Part shown: piece after piece, positions 47,986-60,800 of the stretch | Layout: each line of letters begins with the position of its first letter | Numbering within the stretch: position 1 is the stretch's first letter | Origin: Liolophura sinensis | Taxonomy: Eukaryota > Mollusca > Polyplacophora > Chitonida > Chitonidae | Assembly (NCBI RefSeq): GCF_032854445.1 | Contig: NC_088303.1 | Coordinates: 33,487,501-33,551,500 of the forward strand | Reading direction: 5' to 3' | Length of the DNA stretch: 64,000 nucleotides | Position numbers and translations under genes: made by a program | Notes under the pieces: model-generated | Database searches by the model: none | Seen by the model: the letters and a program-made list of their open reading frames with translations, nothing else | Told to the model about the DNA's origin: nothing

Positions 47986-48374
47986 TAAGAAATATATGTT
48001 ATTGTTAAAAAAAGCAAATAAAATTCACAACAGTACACCACATAAATGAAAACATGCTAAAAATTCCTCAATGCCTGAATGACATGTTAAATTAACAGAC
48101 TGATGAAAAACTTAACAGTACGTGCCCACGTATGCATCCAAAAGAGGTTTTACATTGCATATAAAATTACTGTGTATAAGTGTTACATTATCCCGGTTTA
48201 TAACTGAAATGAAGATCATTTAAAACTCAAAAATACAGAACCTCACAACATGTTGGATTAATGCTGGTCTGGGCCCTGTTCAACAAATCAATGCACTTAA
48301 TCTCGATCAATTGCTACCATGGTAACGAGTGATGCAGACAGTTACATCATACTTTGTGGTATGGTGCCCTGCTG

Positions 48375-48380
48375 TTTATT
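48375..48380 (-). terminator. Candidate polyadenylation signal for the P5B ATPase
   Basis: Minus-strand AATAAA about 240 bp after the stop codon. No other evidence. Confidence 0.3.
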
Positions 48381-48617
48381 ATAAACGTTATTATTGCTAT
48401 TAACAGATCTAATACAAGTAATGCAAATACGCGCTCATCCCAAAAACATCACATAACCAGACACATAAGATGCTGTAATTCTCACACACCTAAAAGCAGA
48501 ACTTTGCACTTTTGAGAGGTGTCACCTTTGTTACCACCAAATACTTAACCTATAAAACCATCTTGGTTCCAACATACATGTACGCTGGTCTCTGTGATGC
48601 AGTTTTCATATCACCTG

Positions 48618-48803
48618 TTAGGGATGTGCTTCTTGCACAGCACTGCTCTCCAGGGTGCTTGTGGGAAGTGTCACATGATCAACAGGTGGCCAATCAGGCA
48701 GAAGTGTAAGTTCCTTCTCCACAAGTTTATACCTGTTCTTCGGTTTCTTTTTGTTCCTCAAAAATCGACACACCTTTTGGAAAGTTTCAGATTCTACTAT
48801 CCA
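48618..48803 (-). CDS. ATP13A3: ATP13A3 last exon (cytosolic tail)
   Basis: Acceptor 'tatttctag'. It encodes [20 protein letters not shown], then [20 protein letters not shown] and a Ser/Thr-containing tail, ending in TAA. A basic cytosolic tail after M10 is expected in the family. Confidence 0.9.
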   Translation of the reverse strand, partial: WIVESETFQKVCRFLRNKKKPKNRYKLVEKELTLLPDWPPVDHVTLPTSTLESSAVQEAHP

Positions 48804-51800
48804 CTAGAAATAAACAGAGAATGAAATGTACAACATAAACTTGTGCACAGAAGCATGTTTAAATACTAAAAGTTGTCCCTACATCAGCCGTGATTCTTGA
48901 TTGCCATTGGCTGATCAGGCGAGGTAAAAATCTTGACATACCCTTGTCAGAGCCGCAGGCCATGCCCACAAGGGGTATATGAGATTTAAACCCTGCGCAG
49001 CTGAATTACTTCACAGGCTGATGTCATTTTTCTCTGTGATGCTCAAATTATACCCTGTGCAACTAAATTAGTGCGCAGACTCACATCATTTTTCTTTGTG
49101 ACCCTGCATTGCATCACATCATTGTGACGTCACGCTATACCAGTGCTGTCTGCACTGGTGTTTTTAGTGTTTTTAGCTAGCATGTTTTTTTTTTACCTCA
49201 GCTTTACATACATGCCAGATTGGCTTTCTATTTGATAAATATTGTAGGGCCAAAATCATTATCTGCGAGTTGAGAAGGGTATATGAGGATTGAAACCCTG
49301 GGTGTGAAATTTTAAATTTTTTATATTTATTTTATATATATTTAAAATTCTGTAATATTTTACTCACACAAGTATTTGTGACTGATTCTATCTACATTCA
49401 ATATTTTACATTAAAACAGATTATTTTCTAACTCATGGCTGTTAATAATAAAATTGTTCTGTTAATTTATCTTCACAAGGCACCTGCTGTTTATGATAAT
49501 TTTTCATCATTACACTGCTATTTCCCCACATTTCACATTTGTAGAATTCTTGTAAACTGAAAAAAAAATAAAAAATAAAAAATATATACCCTGAAAAATG
49601 ACTTAAAATTTCACCCATAAAAGTGCATTTTTAGAGGCCAATAAATGTCACAAAATATTACTCATAATTTTCCAGAATATCATCCCATGTTCCACACAAA
49701 CCTCAAAACACCTTTCTAAAATCAATAGCACTCTCAGAATCAGGATATATGGGCAAGTTAGTCATGGACGAAATTTGTCTTCATTTAGGGTAACAAAAAA
49801 GTACACAAATCTTACCTCTATAAACAAGCACACCACAAAATTGACAGCGATGTATCCCACCAGCTTCAGCTTGAACTTCATACTTCGGCTCGGGTAATGC
49901 TTCAACTGGAAAATGTATGCACACACGCCAATTAAGAGTTTAATAAATACATGTAACCATCCATTCAACCCAACATTATCCTTCTCTTAAAATACACACA
50001 ATTTTTTGTTCAGATCAGTTTTATTTGAAAGCATCAAAATATGATGAATAAATTAATCCTGCCTCCTTATATTCAGTGTGGTTGGCAAGTCCTGTCCCTG
50101 CAATGCCTACCATGAGCATTGGGACCCCTTTGAAGGGTCCAATATCTTTAGGCACATTGGTATCAACGTTATCGTAAGTACATTTTATCTGCATGTTGTA
50201 CTTATGTGTATCATGCCATCAGAGAACATTAAGTCATCAGTTTTATTTCCCAGCGTACTGTAAACACACTTCCCCGCAGTGTACTAGTTAGAGATGCAGT
50301 ACAGATGAATGTAGGGGGACAATTGCTCTCTCCTGCCCTCTCCCTGAACTACAAGATTGCTGTGCATATTATTGTATAGCGTACCTTGAGGAAGTTACGT
50401 ACACCTTCTGGGGCAACAAACATAAGACAGGCAGTGAAGGCGACCAGGGCAACCAAAGACAGACTAAACAGGACTGTGGAAAGAAAAGTAACACAAGCTG
50501 ATCTATGAGGAAAATCAGGCTTCTTCATGTGATTGGTTAAGATACAAACTAAATAATGACACCAATGTCTTAAATCACGATAAGTCACAAGCTTATTTCA
50601 AACATCAGAATCTTCAAAATCCCTGCACAATGTTTTCCTTAAATTTTCTGATTAAAGACTGAGATACAAATACATGCCTATCACACATAACCTCCTCAAA
50701 GGAGCTAAAAAATACAAAGAAATCAGGTTTTGAACTCCTACAGATGGATGGATGACTATGATCATGCTATTTTGCCTGTCATTACTCAATTGGGTTACTT
50801 ACTTATTCGACTGGTGTTTTTACTCAAGAATATTTCACTTATACAACGACAACCAGCATTGTGATGAGAGACAATCAGGCAGAGCCTGGGGGAAACTCAC
50901 TGCCATCCGCAGGTTGCTGGCAGACCTTCCCACGCGTTGCCAGAGAAGTATTCATTATGCAAAGTTAGATAATATGTGAACGCACATTTTGTAGTATTCA
51001 GTATAAAATACTCACCATTTGACCATATTCTCCTTCTAAATGGAGGGCCTTTGGAGTAGGCAAAGGCTAGGGTCATGTACTGGAATGCTGACACGTAGAA
51101 TATGGTGGTGGTTTCAAAACACTGGTAGTTATCCGCGGAGGGAGTGGGCTTCACAGGGACAAACCTAGCCAACACAGAAATTAAAGGATATAAATAACTA
51201 CAGCATTCAAATATGTTGGCAAGGCTAACAAACAGTTCAATTGTTGAACACCTATAAAAAGGAGATCAAGCTCTAATGCAAACTAATTTATTTATTTGAT
51301 TGGTGTTTAATGGTGTACTTAAGAATTTTACCCTAGAAATAAGCATTTTAACTAAATGTAAAACTTCTGAGCTGATGCCAGACTTTGTCTCGCAACACCA
51401 CTTAATACATACCAGGGCTGTGCCTTGATGAGGAAGTAGGAGCCAACCTGAAATGCTGTGACAACGATCACCTGGAAAATGATTGACAGCAGGATGGACA
51501 GTTTGAGAAGGCTTCCTGGGGGGCGCCTGGCCACCAGTTTCCCATACGCCCCTGTATAGCCCACTGTAAAAGAGAGGAAGTGTTTACTGTGATTGACATA
51601 TTACCTGGCATACATGTAATTCACACAAAAAGGACTACAGTACAAATACTTTTCAAACTGTTACTCCCTTCTTCACAATATTACTTTAGCCCACTCTATG
51701 AACACAATTCAAATTTGAAAAAAAAAAAACAACTGAAGGTCATAAATACATATACTATATAAATTTTACATGCAAAACTATGTATTTTGGATGAAATATA

Positions 51801-54800
51801 AGCTATCCATCCTGTTTCATGGGTGTCAAGAATGCTGAAAGGTGACAATTATTTTTAAGAAATTCTAAATCCACGCAATAATAAATAACATTATATTTGT
51901 GTTTACATTAGTTATTACAAATCTAACTTTGTGATATGCAGGCGTATAATTAAACACACTTACTGAGAAAGGCTACTGTAGTTGTTATAAGTAAATCTAC
52001 ATACAGGAACATGAAATCAGACAAGTTCGTCTTGAACTGAAAATGAAAACAAGAAATTTTAAAGTATAAATATTTGATGCTACGTGAATACACTTGAGGA
52101 TGGGAATCTTTGCCATCAAAATCAGCTGCAATTTTCTTCTTCCAGGTGACCCCGTTTTGACCATTTATTTCAAAGATTAGACATTTTGAAAATCTTAATT
52201 TCCCTCAAAATCAGCTGAAAACAACTGAAATTCTCATCTATGGATACTAAATTCCTTAACATAAATGGACCTTGATCTGAAAACCAAAGAATTTTACAAA
52301 TGATTTCAGCGATTCTTCAGATACTCACATTATACAAGATGAGGACGGATGCAAACTGTATCATACTGTAGAGAGCCATGTATTTAAAACAGCCAAATGA
52401 TGTGACCAAGGCAGCTCTTCCTTCCCTGTGCAAATCAGAAAACAACATACAATTTAGCATAGACTAGTGCATTTCTCTTATTTTCTGGTTTCCAATATAT
52501 ACAGCTGCAAATAAAGCAGTATATAAACCACAATTTTTGCACATGTAGCCTATTTTTAATAGTCAAAAAAACGGCAGACAGTTTGTACTATGGTCTTGCA
52601 TGTATTTAGTGTATCATAGTTCTTCAAATTTTTCAATCGCCTCAACAACCACTATTTCAAAACTTTCTGAAAGAACTATGCGGTGCATAGAAATAATTTG
52701 CACAGTTTTAGGAAACTTCCGTCTTAAGTGACAAAAACAAATCATTTTAACATCATTTTGCTACAATGAAAAAAGCTGCTTTAGAAGTCGAAAATGTTGA
52801 TGATTTACAGAAAATTAGCTGAGAATCGAAGACTACACATCATTTACTAGTGAATATGTACAAGGCAGTTGTACACAGCAGCACACAGAATAACACCAGT
52901 ACCTGATGACAGTGGGCACACACTCTATGTTCTGGGTTTTGGAGGTGAAGGGCGAGGCCACAGATGCTTCTGCCTCAGACAGAGATATACCAGCATGGGC
53001 AGTCTTCAGGGCCTGCAGAAAATTACATACGGATTAATTATACAATACATAAAACTAACAGTCAAATACATCATTTCCTTATAACAAAAATACCAATCAA
53101 ACACTGGGGTACTCCTCAGTGAAGAACACTGCCATGGAGACAAGAGAAAATATTGGAATTCAATTTCACATTTTCTCAGTGGAGGGAAAAAAAATAATCA
53201 CAGCAGAAAATTGTGAACATAAGTGGATCCCACTATTAAGGAGAGAAAGAATGGAATGAGGACAAGTGCACTCACCATGCAGTCATTGGCACCATCTCCA
53301 CACATGCCTACTCCGTAACTGCAAACGTGAAACATCCAAAAAGCATGTTTAATACACAAATACATTGTTCACCACACTACAACAGTTTACTTTTCCACTA
53401 TGCATAGCCCGCAAATGAATATCATTTTATTTGTGTGACGAAACTGAATCCGCAACGTTACTCAATGGAAAGCAAACTTCTGTTAATGCCACTGAAAATA
53501 TCTATAGTATATTTTGTGACACAAAACTGCACACGGAAAAAGGCACGTAGTTCACCTTGTGCTCCTTTAAGCCAAAATCAAATCAAATGAAAACATGGTA
53601 AACTCTCTCACATGCACTTTTAACCTTTCACTACAACTAAATGATAGCGCACTCATTTCCATTTTGTTCTAAAAGTCTGAGATTGTGAAAAATCACATCA
53701 TATGACTGAGGCTTTGGAAATGTTTACAGTCATTAAAACGGCATGAACATTTATGTTCCACTAAAACACTTACCCTAAATCCTGCAGCTGCTTCACCAGC
53801 TGGGCTTTCTGTTCTGGTGACATGCGAGCAAATATGGTTCCTCTGGTACAGATCTACAAAAAGCACAAACCAACATTTTATGAGATGTCTGAATGATTGA
53901 CAGACATGTACATTTTCCCCCACACTGTTAAAACCTGCCCAAGCAAAAGCTGTTGCTGCCATATATATGTTTTCTATGTGTCGTCATAGCAGTGCTAAAT
54001 TAAGGGATAATACATTCAGCCTGTCCTATGAGAGAGTCCAGAGTTATTAATACAGCGATAAAGCATCTCATACCATGTTGTTAGCAAGATTGTAGTGGCA
54101 CTTTTCTGCCAAATTCTGGTGGAACTTTTCTGTCAGATTGTGGTGGCACTATTCAGCCAGACTGTAGTGGTACTTTTCTGCCAGATTGTGGTGGCACTTT
54201 TCTGCCAGACTGTGGTGGTACTTTTCTGCAAGATTGTGGTGTCACTTTTCAGCCAGACTGTGGTAGCACTTTTCAGCCAGACTGTGGTGACACTGTTCAG
54301 CCAGACTGTGGTGGCACTTTTCAGCCAGATTGTGGTGGCACTTTTCTGCCAGATTGTGGTGTCACTTTTCAGCCAGACTGTGGTGGCACTTTTCTGCAAG
54401 ATTGTGGTGTCACTTTTCAGCCAGACTGTGGTAGCACTTTTCAGCCAGACTGTGGTAGCACTTTTCAGCCAGATTGTGGTAGCACTTTTCTGCCAGCTTT
54501 TGGTGGCACTTTTCTGCCAGATTGTGGTGGCACTTTTCAGCCAGACACTAGTGGTACTTTTCTGCCAGATTGTGGTGGCATTTTTCAGCAACACTGTCGG
54601 TAACCCTGTAGAGCTGTTATTACGTGTACTATCACAGCCCTCTCTTGTTCCATAAGATTATCTTGAACACCTCTGTACTTCCCTTGCTGGCTTTAATATA
54701 CTACTGCTGGGCATCAAATAATTTGTTTGTCCATAGTCTTAGTTGTTTCAGCTATCAATTCCAGGTAAGTGCTCCCATGTGTTATCACCAATGAATTTTC

Positions 54801-57800
54801 TCATCAGATTGTGGGGTACATTTTCAGCCCCATTGAGGAATACTTTTTCAGCCCTGATCATGTAAAAACATAAATGCCTGAGATATGTTACCACTCTTTT
54901 ACAAACAATTCTAACCTTCGGCATGAGATCCTGGAAATACGTAGTTAGGACTGCAAAACTTCTCCCGGTTACAGCAAAGTGGTACTTCTCTGTTTCATCT
55001 GACAGGCTCACTGCATGATAGGACTGGAATAAGAAATGTAATGACATTTATATGAATAAATGATCTTTAAACAGGCAATGTAGCATAGGTCAAGTGCCTG
55101 AGTTTATGTTTACTTCAACACAGGCCCTTAACTTACCTCTTAAACATAAAAGGCCACAATATTCAAGTCACAGATCTTAAATTTTTTACATGCATGGACG
55201 GAAATGGAAGTTTTAACAAATACCCTTGAATAGGACAACTCTCTACAACATGGGTTTTTTTTGTGTCATAAAGTCAGAAAATCAAGCAAGGAATGGGCAT
55301 CTCTGCCAGGTTGCCAGATGTTGATGTTATAAAAATCAGCCAGTCAGCAATAAAAAGGCCAAGTTCTTTGCTTCCTTTATGTGACTGACTTGCTTGTGAA
55401 GGTACAATGGGGTTCGCCAGCTGTCTACAAAGGGAGGCAAATCTTTTAATTCATGAAACAACAGTGCCATCTACCTATCTGAATAACGTCAGCCATGATT
55501 ATTCATGATTATTGGTGCTGAAAGTGAAATCAGTGGTATTGTTACTTAAGTAGGTAGAGGGCAGTGCTGTTTTATGAGTTACAAGATTTGCCTCCCTTTG
55601 TAGAGGGCTGGAGAACCCCATTACACAGTGCTGGCTGTCATCTGTCAGCAGACACAATGCTGGATCAAGGCAAACTACAAATGCTTCCTTCAGGCATTAG
55701 GGTTCAACTACATGACAAGGCTATGTGTTTTCGTCCAACCACATAGCATGCTGCTTGCAAATAAATCATAACAAATCACAAATACCACTCAAAGCAACCT
55801 TGAAAATTCTGCTTTCATGGCCATTCCACATCATTTAAAAGAAAAGATCTCTAAACATCAAAGTATCGATCACTAAATAGACCACTTAAAACTAAGCATA
55901 AATATACTTTCATTTATGTTTTTAGACTTTTGTGAAAGAGTTAAAGTGTTTAAACATTTAAATTCTAAAGTGGGCATTATGGACCATACTATCAGGGTTT
56001 AGGAACTCTGACGTGACAGGACATTTTTCCAACTCTATTCTCGACACCGAAGGTTAGAATAACTCTTTTTACCCATGACTAAAAGATTATTGAAATAATA
56101 TTCCCAAAAATTCCTTCCTTTAGGTCAACATCATGAATAAAAGGAGATGTGATGTCAGATTTCCTAGATACCTTCAGTATTGCACATAAAGCCCTCCACA
56201 GTATTCAAATATTTGAATGCCTTTCAACACTCTTAAAAAACTCTGAAAAAATAAATGAAAGTATTTTCACGCATAGTTTTCAGTTCTCCGTACGATGAAC
56301 CCTACTTCATATTTTCGCCTTTTTTACTTTAACAGTTTTCTTTTCATTTCACTTTAAAACAAATCTTCACCAAAGCAGTAGGTATTCCCAATAGGCATAC
56401 CTCACTGAGCTTTGTACAAGTGAGCCAAAAAGTAACTATATCAGTGCAACAAACTATTTATTCACTGAAGAAAAGGTAAGAGGAGATCTAGCATGGGAAA
56501 TTTCAGTCTGCTACGCTTGATTTCCTTAATGACTCAACCACTATAAAACCAGCAGTGAATATTCTTAGTCAGGAGAACCCAGGAGTCTCTCACCAATGCG
56601 GTCGCTGTGAGTTCAAGTCCAGCTTTCTCTGTACGTGGGAAGGTACATGGGAAGGTCTGCAAGCAACCTGTGGATGGATCGTGGGTTTCCCCCGGGCTGT
56701 GCCCAGTTTCCTCCCATCATAATGCTGACCGCGGCCGTTCAAGTGAAATATTTTTGAGTATGGCGTAAAACACAAATCAAATAAATAAATAAATAAATAG
56801 ACAGGAGAATTCCACATAAAGTTTACTCTAAAAAGCTTTAAAAGATCACAGCCGTACAAAGTTAAACTCTGCTCATAATGAGTCGGCTGAAATTAAATAC
56901 CTTGGCTTGGCATTCCTGCTCCAGTTAATTTGACAAAAAAATATATATATTTATATACATGGCAAAATAAACAAAGATAAATAAAAGGTCAAGTTCTATT
57001 ACACCAATAAAAGTACACCTCCCCAGGGCCAAAAAACCCCTTCATAGCATAGTGCAGAGGTCATGGGGGGGTGGAATGGGAGGGGAGGGGAGGTAAGGGG
57101 AGGGGGAAGGCATGGATTAGCAGACTGACCTTTCCTCCACCAGATGTGCTAGAGACAAAGGGAGTGGCCTGAAACACACAAAAGTAGGAGGTGAGATGAA
57201 AGGCACATGGGTATAAGCTAAAACAACTAATGGTACCACCTCAGGAGCCATGTTAGCCTTGCTCAGCGGAGCTACATTTGTTCGAAATACAAACTATGTT
57301 ACAATACTGTACAGTATTATTTATAATCTGTATTATAGTTAATACCAATTATTCTTGTAAGAAGACTCAAATGTCCATCATAACATATAATTAACACTGA
57401 GTTAGTTTTTATTTAGGCTGCTCAATATATCAATTAATGATTACTTTCTAGTTGTATTTTAGTTAGTACAACATAAGATATAATAAACTTAGACTTTAAC
57501 AATATTTAATAATGGAGACCTGTCAAACACCTGGCCGCAGGACCTTGACATCATCTTATTAATGTCAAATGTTCCTTTCCCAGATCATCATGACGATGTC
57601 ACATTAAAAACAGTACTACTTTACAATAGAAGCTGATACATTGTAGCGGGTAAGAAGTTACGTTACAATCCATTCTTGACGTAACAATGCCCCAAGGTCC
57701 TGCACCACAGTAACGCCACGTCACGGGATTAAAAAATATGCCGCCTTCGCATTTGGAGAGTACTTTGTAAAACTTTTAGAATACTGAGTCTTAACACCAA

Positions 57801-60800
57801 AAATAATTACTCTACACAATCTGTGATACAAACTGTCTGCAGTCAAGGATGTGACATTTTGATAGAAAAAGGCAAATTGAAAGAAGACCAAGAGAATTGT
57901 GGGCATCAAATGAAAGAAAATACTTAGTAACCATGTTAACACAACAATGTCCATTTGTGAGATGATGTTACTTTTTATGGCATTTGGCCAATGGACTAAA
58001 ATGTTAAGACACTGTTAAGCCACGGATTAGAACTACCACAGGAAAATCACTCTGTTGTTAAAATGCTATTTACAAAGTCAATAAAACTTTATCAGCTCAT
58101 TCTGCTATACTATGAACATGGCAAACTCCTTGTGAACTTTGACCTGAAACCAGAGCGAGCCAGTTTTAAGATAACCTCATGGAGGAACATGTACCCCTTA
58201 ACTGTACAGAAAAAAGAAATTAATAGAGATGAAAATTAGTGTTTTATGAGCAGGGTCAACTGCCACCCTACCTCTGGGGGAACCTCTGCTTCGCTAGCTG
58301 AGCTGTCAGACGGCATTTCTGCAAACTGCCAGAGTATTGAGGCCTCTTTGTTGGTGACGGGATCGGGAGGGTTTGCATTCACCAGAATGACACGATCACT
58401 GCGTTGTACCATCCCACAATCCCGTGCTACGCTTATAGCCGTCAAGATGTTATCCCCTGCAACACATTTGTCACATATACAAACATATCTCGTCACAGCC
58501 CACTCCTCACTTTATTGCAAGAATGTTAAGACAACCTGATAGAGCATCTTTTCTGTCATGTCCAAAATCCCCCCTCCATCCATACCTCTCTTAGGTGGTC
58601 TGATATTTGTCTAACAACTCATGCTTTCATCGATATTCCTGCCATTTTTTTATGTGAGGAGGAAACCAGAGTAATGGGGAACTTTTATAACTCCCTCCCG
58701 TCTGTATCAAGGCATTCCAAAACTGTGAATTCATGTTCTTTCCTTCATTACATCACAATTATCGATGTACATGTGCTCACAAAACATATATGAACTACAC
58801 ACGCACTGCTACATCACAGAAGAAAACGATGCATTGTACTGTCATTTGGACCTTCTACGTAGCTTGTCCTCGAGTCTCCCATTGTCAAACAGAAGCCACT
58901 GTCAAAAACACCTTAACATCAGACATACGTCAATGGAATGTTTCACCAAAAGACTAATCAAATACATGCTTATGCACCTGCTTGGCCAATCAGAGTTAAG
59001 GTTACAAACCTGTGACCATGACGGTCCTGATATTGGCAGTCCTCAGTTTCTTGATGACTGGGGTGGTTTCTGGTTTCACAGTGTTCCTCATGATCAGAAG
59101 GCCCAGGAAATCCAGGTCGTGTTCTATCTTGTCCCTGGGATAAATTCATTGCCAATCATCGTTAAAATATACAGAACATACACTGGCAATACTTCAAACA
59201 ATACACCCTCTCCAGCCGTACGTGGGAAGGTCTTCCAGCATCCTGCGGATGGTCGTGGGTTCATCCAGGGCTGTGCTTGATCTCTTCCTATCATAATGCT
59301 GGCCTCCGTCGTATAAGTGAAATATGCTTAAGCATGGTGTTGAACATCAATCAAATAAATAAAAAAATAAATAAATCAAACTATACATGTTTATGAAGAA
59401 ATTGTTTATACAGAACCGCTGCAAACCTGTAGAAAGCATACCATTCTCCCATATCTTGTTACTGCTGACACCGTGTTTAACCGTCTGTGTTGCAGCAGCA
59501 AAACATATGCACTACCAGTCTTTGGAGGCAATTACATGTAAGTTCCAGGGCAATTTTGTCATGCTAATTATTGCATTTTGCACCTTCTGAAATTTTCTCT
59601 ATGGCAAAGTCACTAATTTTGCTGGCTTCTGAGAGTTCTATTGAATTTAAAAAAAGGTATTCTGAAGTTTGTTTGGAAGGTAGGATGATATCCTAATGGA
59701 AAGTTTCAAGTTTCAGCACCAAAATTAATATTTCCTAAGTTTTAATTTGCCTTTAAAAATGCACTTTTGAGGGGAAATTTGAAGTTCAATACAATACATA
59801 CTTTACAAAAACGGAAATGTCAGACTGTTTAAAATGTAAAATTAGACACATAAAGATGATATACTGTAATTCTTCAACCATTTCTCATGTTTGCAAGGTG
59901 TTTATTCAAGCATACTCTGAGAAAATTATCCTGTCTTGATGATAAATTATACTTTTTGTGAGGTCCTGAAACTGGACAATTTTACATTAGTTTCATCCCC
60001 AAAATTAAAACAAAATTGTGCATATAGTTGCTCTTTCATCTGCGAACTGATAGAGGAATTAGGGTTGTCATTTTTTGAGCTTTTGGCTGTTAAAGACAGA
60101 CAAAATGTCAGATGGGCCACAAATTTAAAGTGCTGTTTAACCAAAACCACCCCTAGACATAAAAATTAAAATACAATAAATTTTAAAGAAATGAAAATAT
60201 TTTAAAATAAAAGATTATACCTTGAGATTCTCTGTGCCTGATGCCAAGTGAGTTTTGAGTCAAATTCACGGTAAGCAAGGGCAATAACTCTGAACCCTTG
60301 AATTGTATACTGATGTAATACTTCTGGGAAATTCTCTGGTACTGGAGTAACACAGGAAAGGAAAAAAAAGTAACTTCTTTAGTACAAAGAACAACCCATA
60401 AAAAAACCAAAGTTGGATCTGATAATATCACATAACATTTTACACACTTTTATTTAAAAATGGGTAATTCACTCAAATTTGGATTTAAAATAGGAAAGAA
60501 ATGATGAAAAAACACATCTTTACAGACATCAAGTGTAGCAACAGATACTGGCTGTAAAGAAACAATGAGATGGAATGAGCCAACCAAAATAAAATTTTAC
60601 AATATGTAACTGACAGACTATCAAATATTTGGTCTGAAAAACAGAAGATTACAGAGGTGGTTTTCATATTCTAAGCTAAGTGGTCACTCATGATAAGCAT
60701 GTATAACAACAATGTAACAACCATGCGTTGTTGCATACAACGTAACTGGCCTAATGGCTGAATAACAAGTTATTTTTCACGGAATACATCAGTTATTCCT

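Larger units (their letters stand above)
47268..48617 (-). other. Probable 3' UTR and downstream flank of the P5B ATPase
   Basis: AT-rich, without supported ORFs. A minus-strand AATAAA (plus 'tttatt') at 48375-48380 lies about 240 bp after the stop. A TAA/ATA microsatellite is at 47948-47985. Confidence 0.45.
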
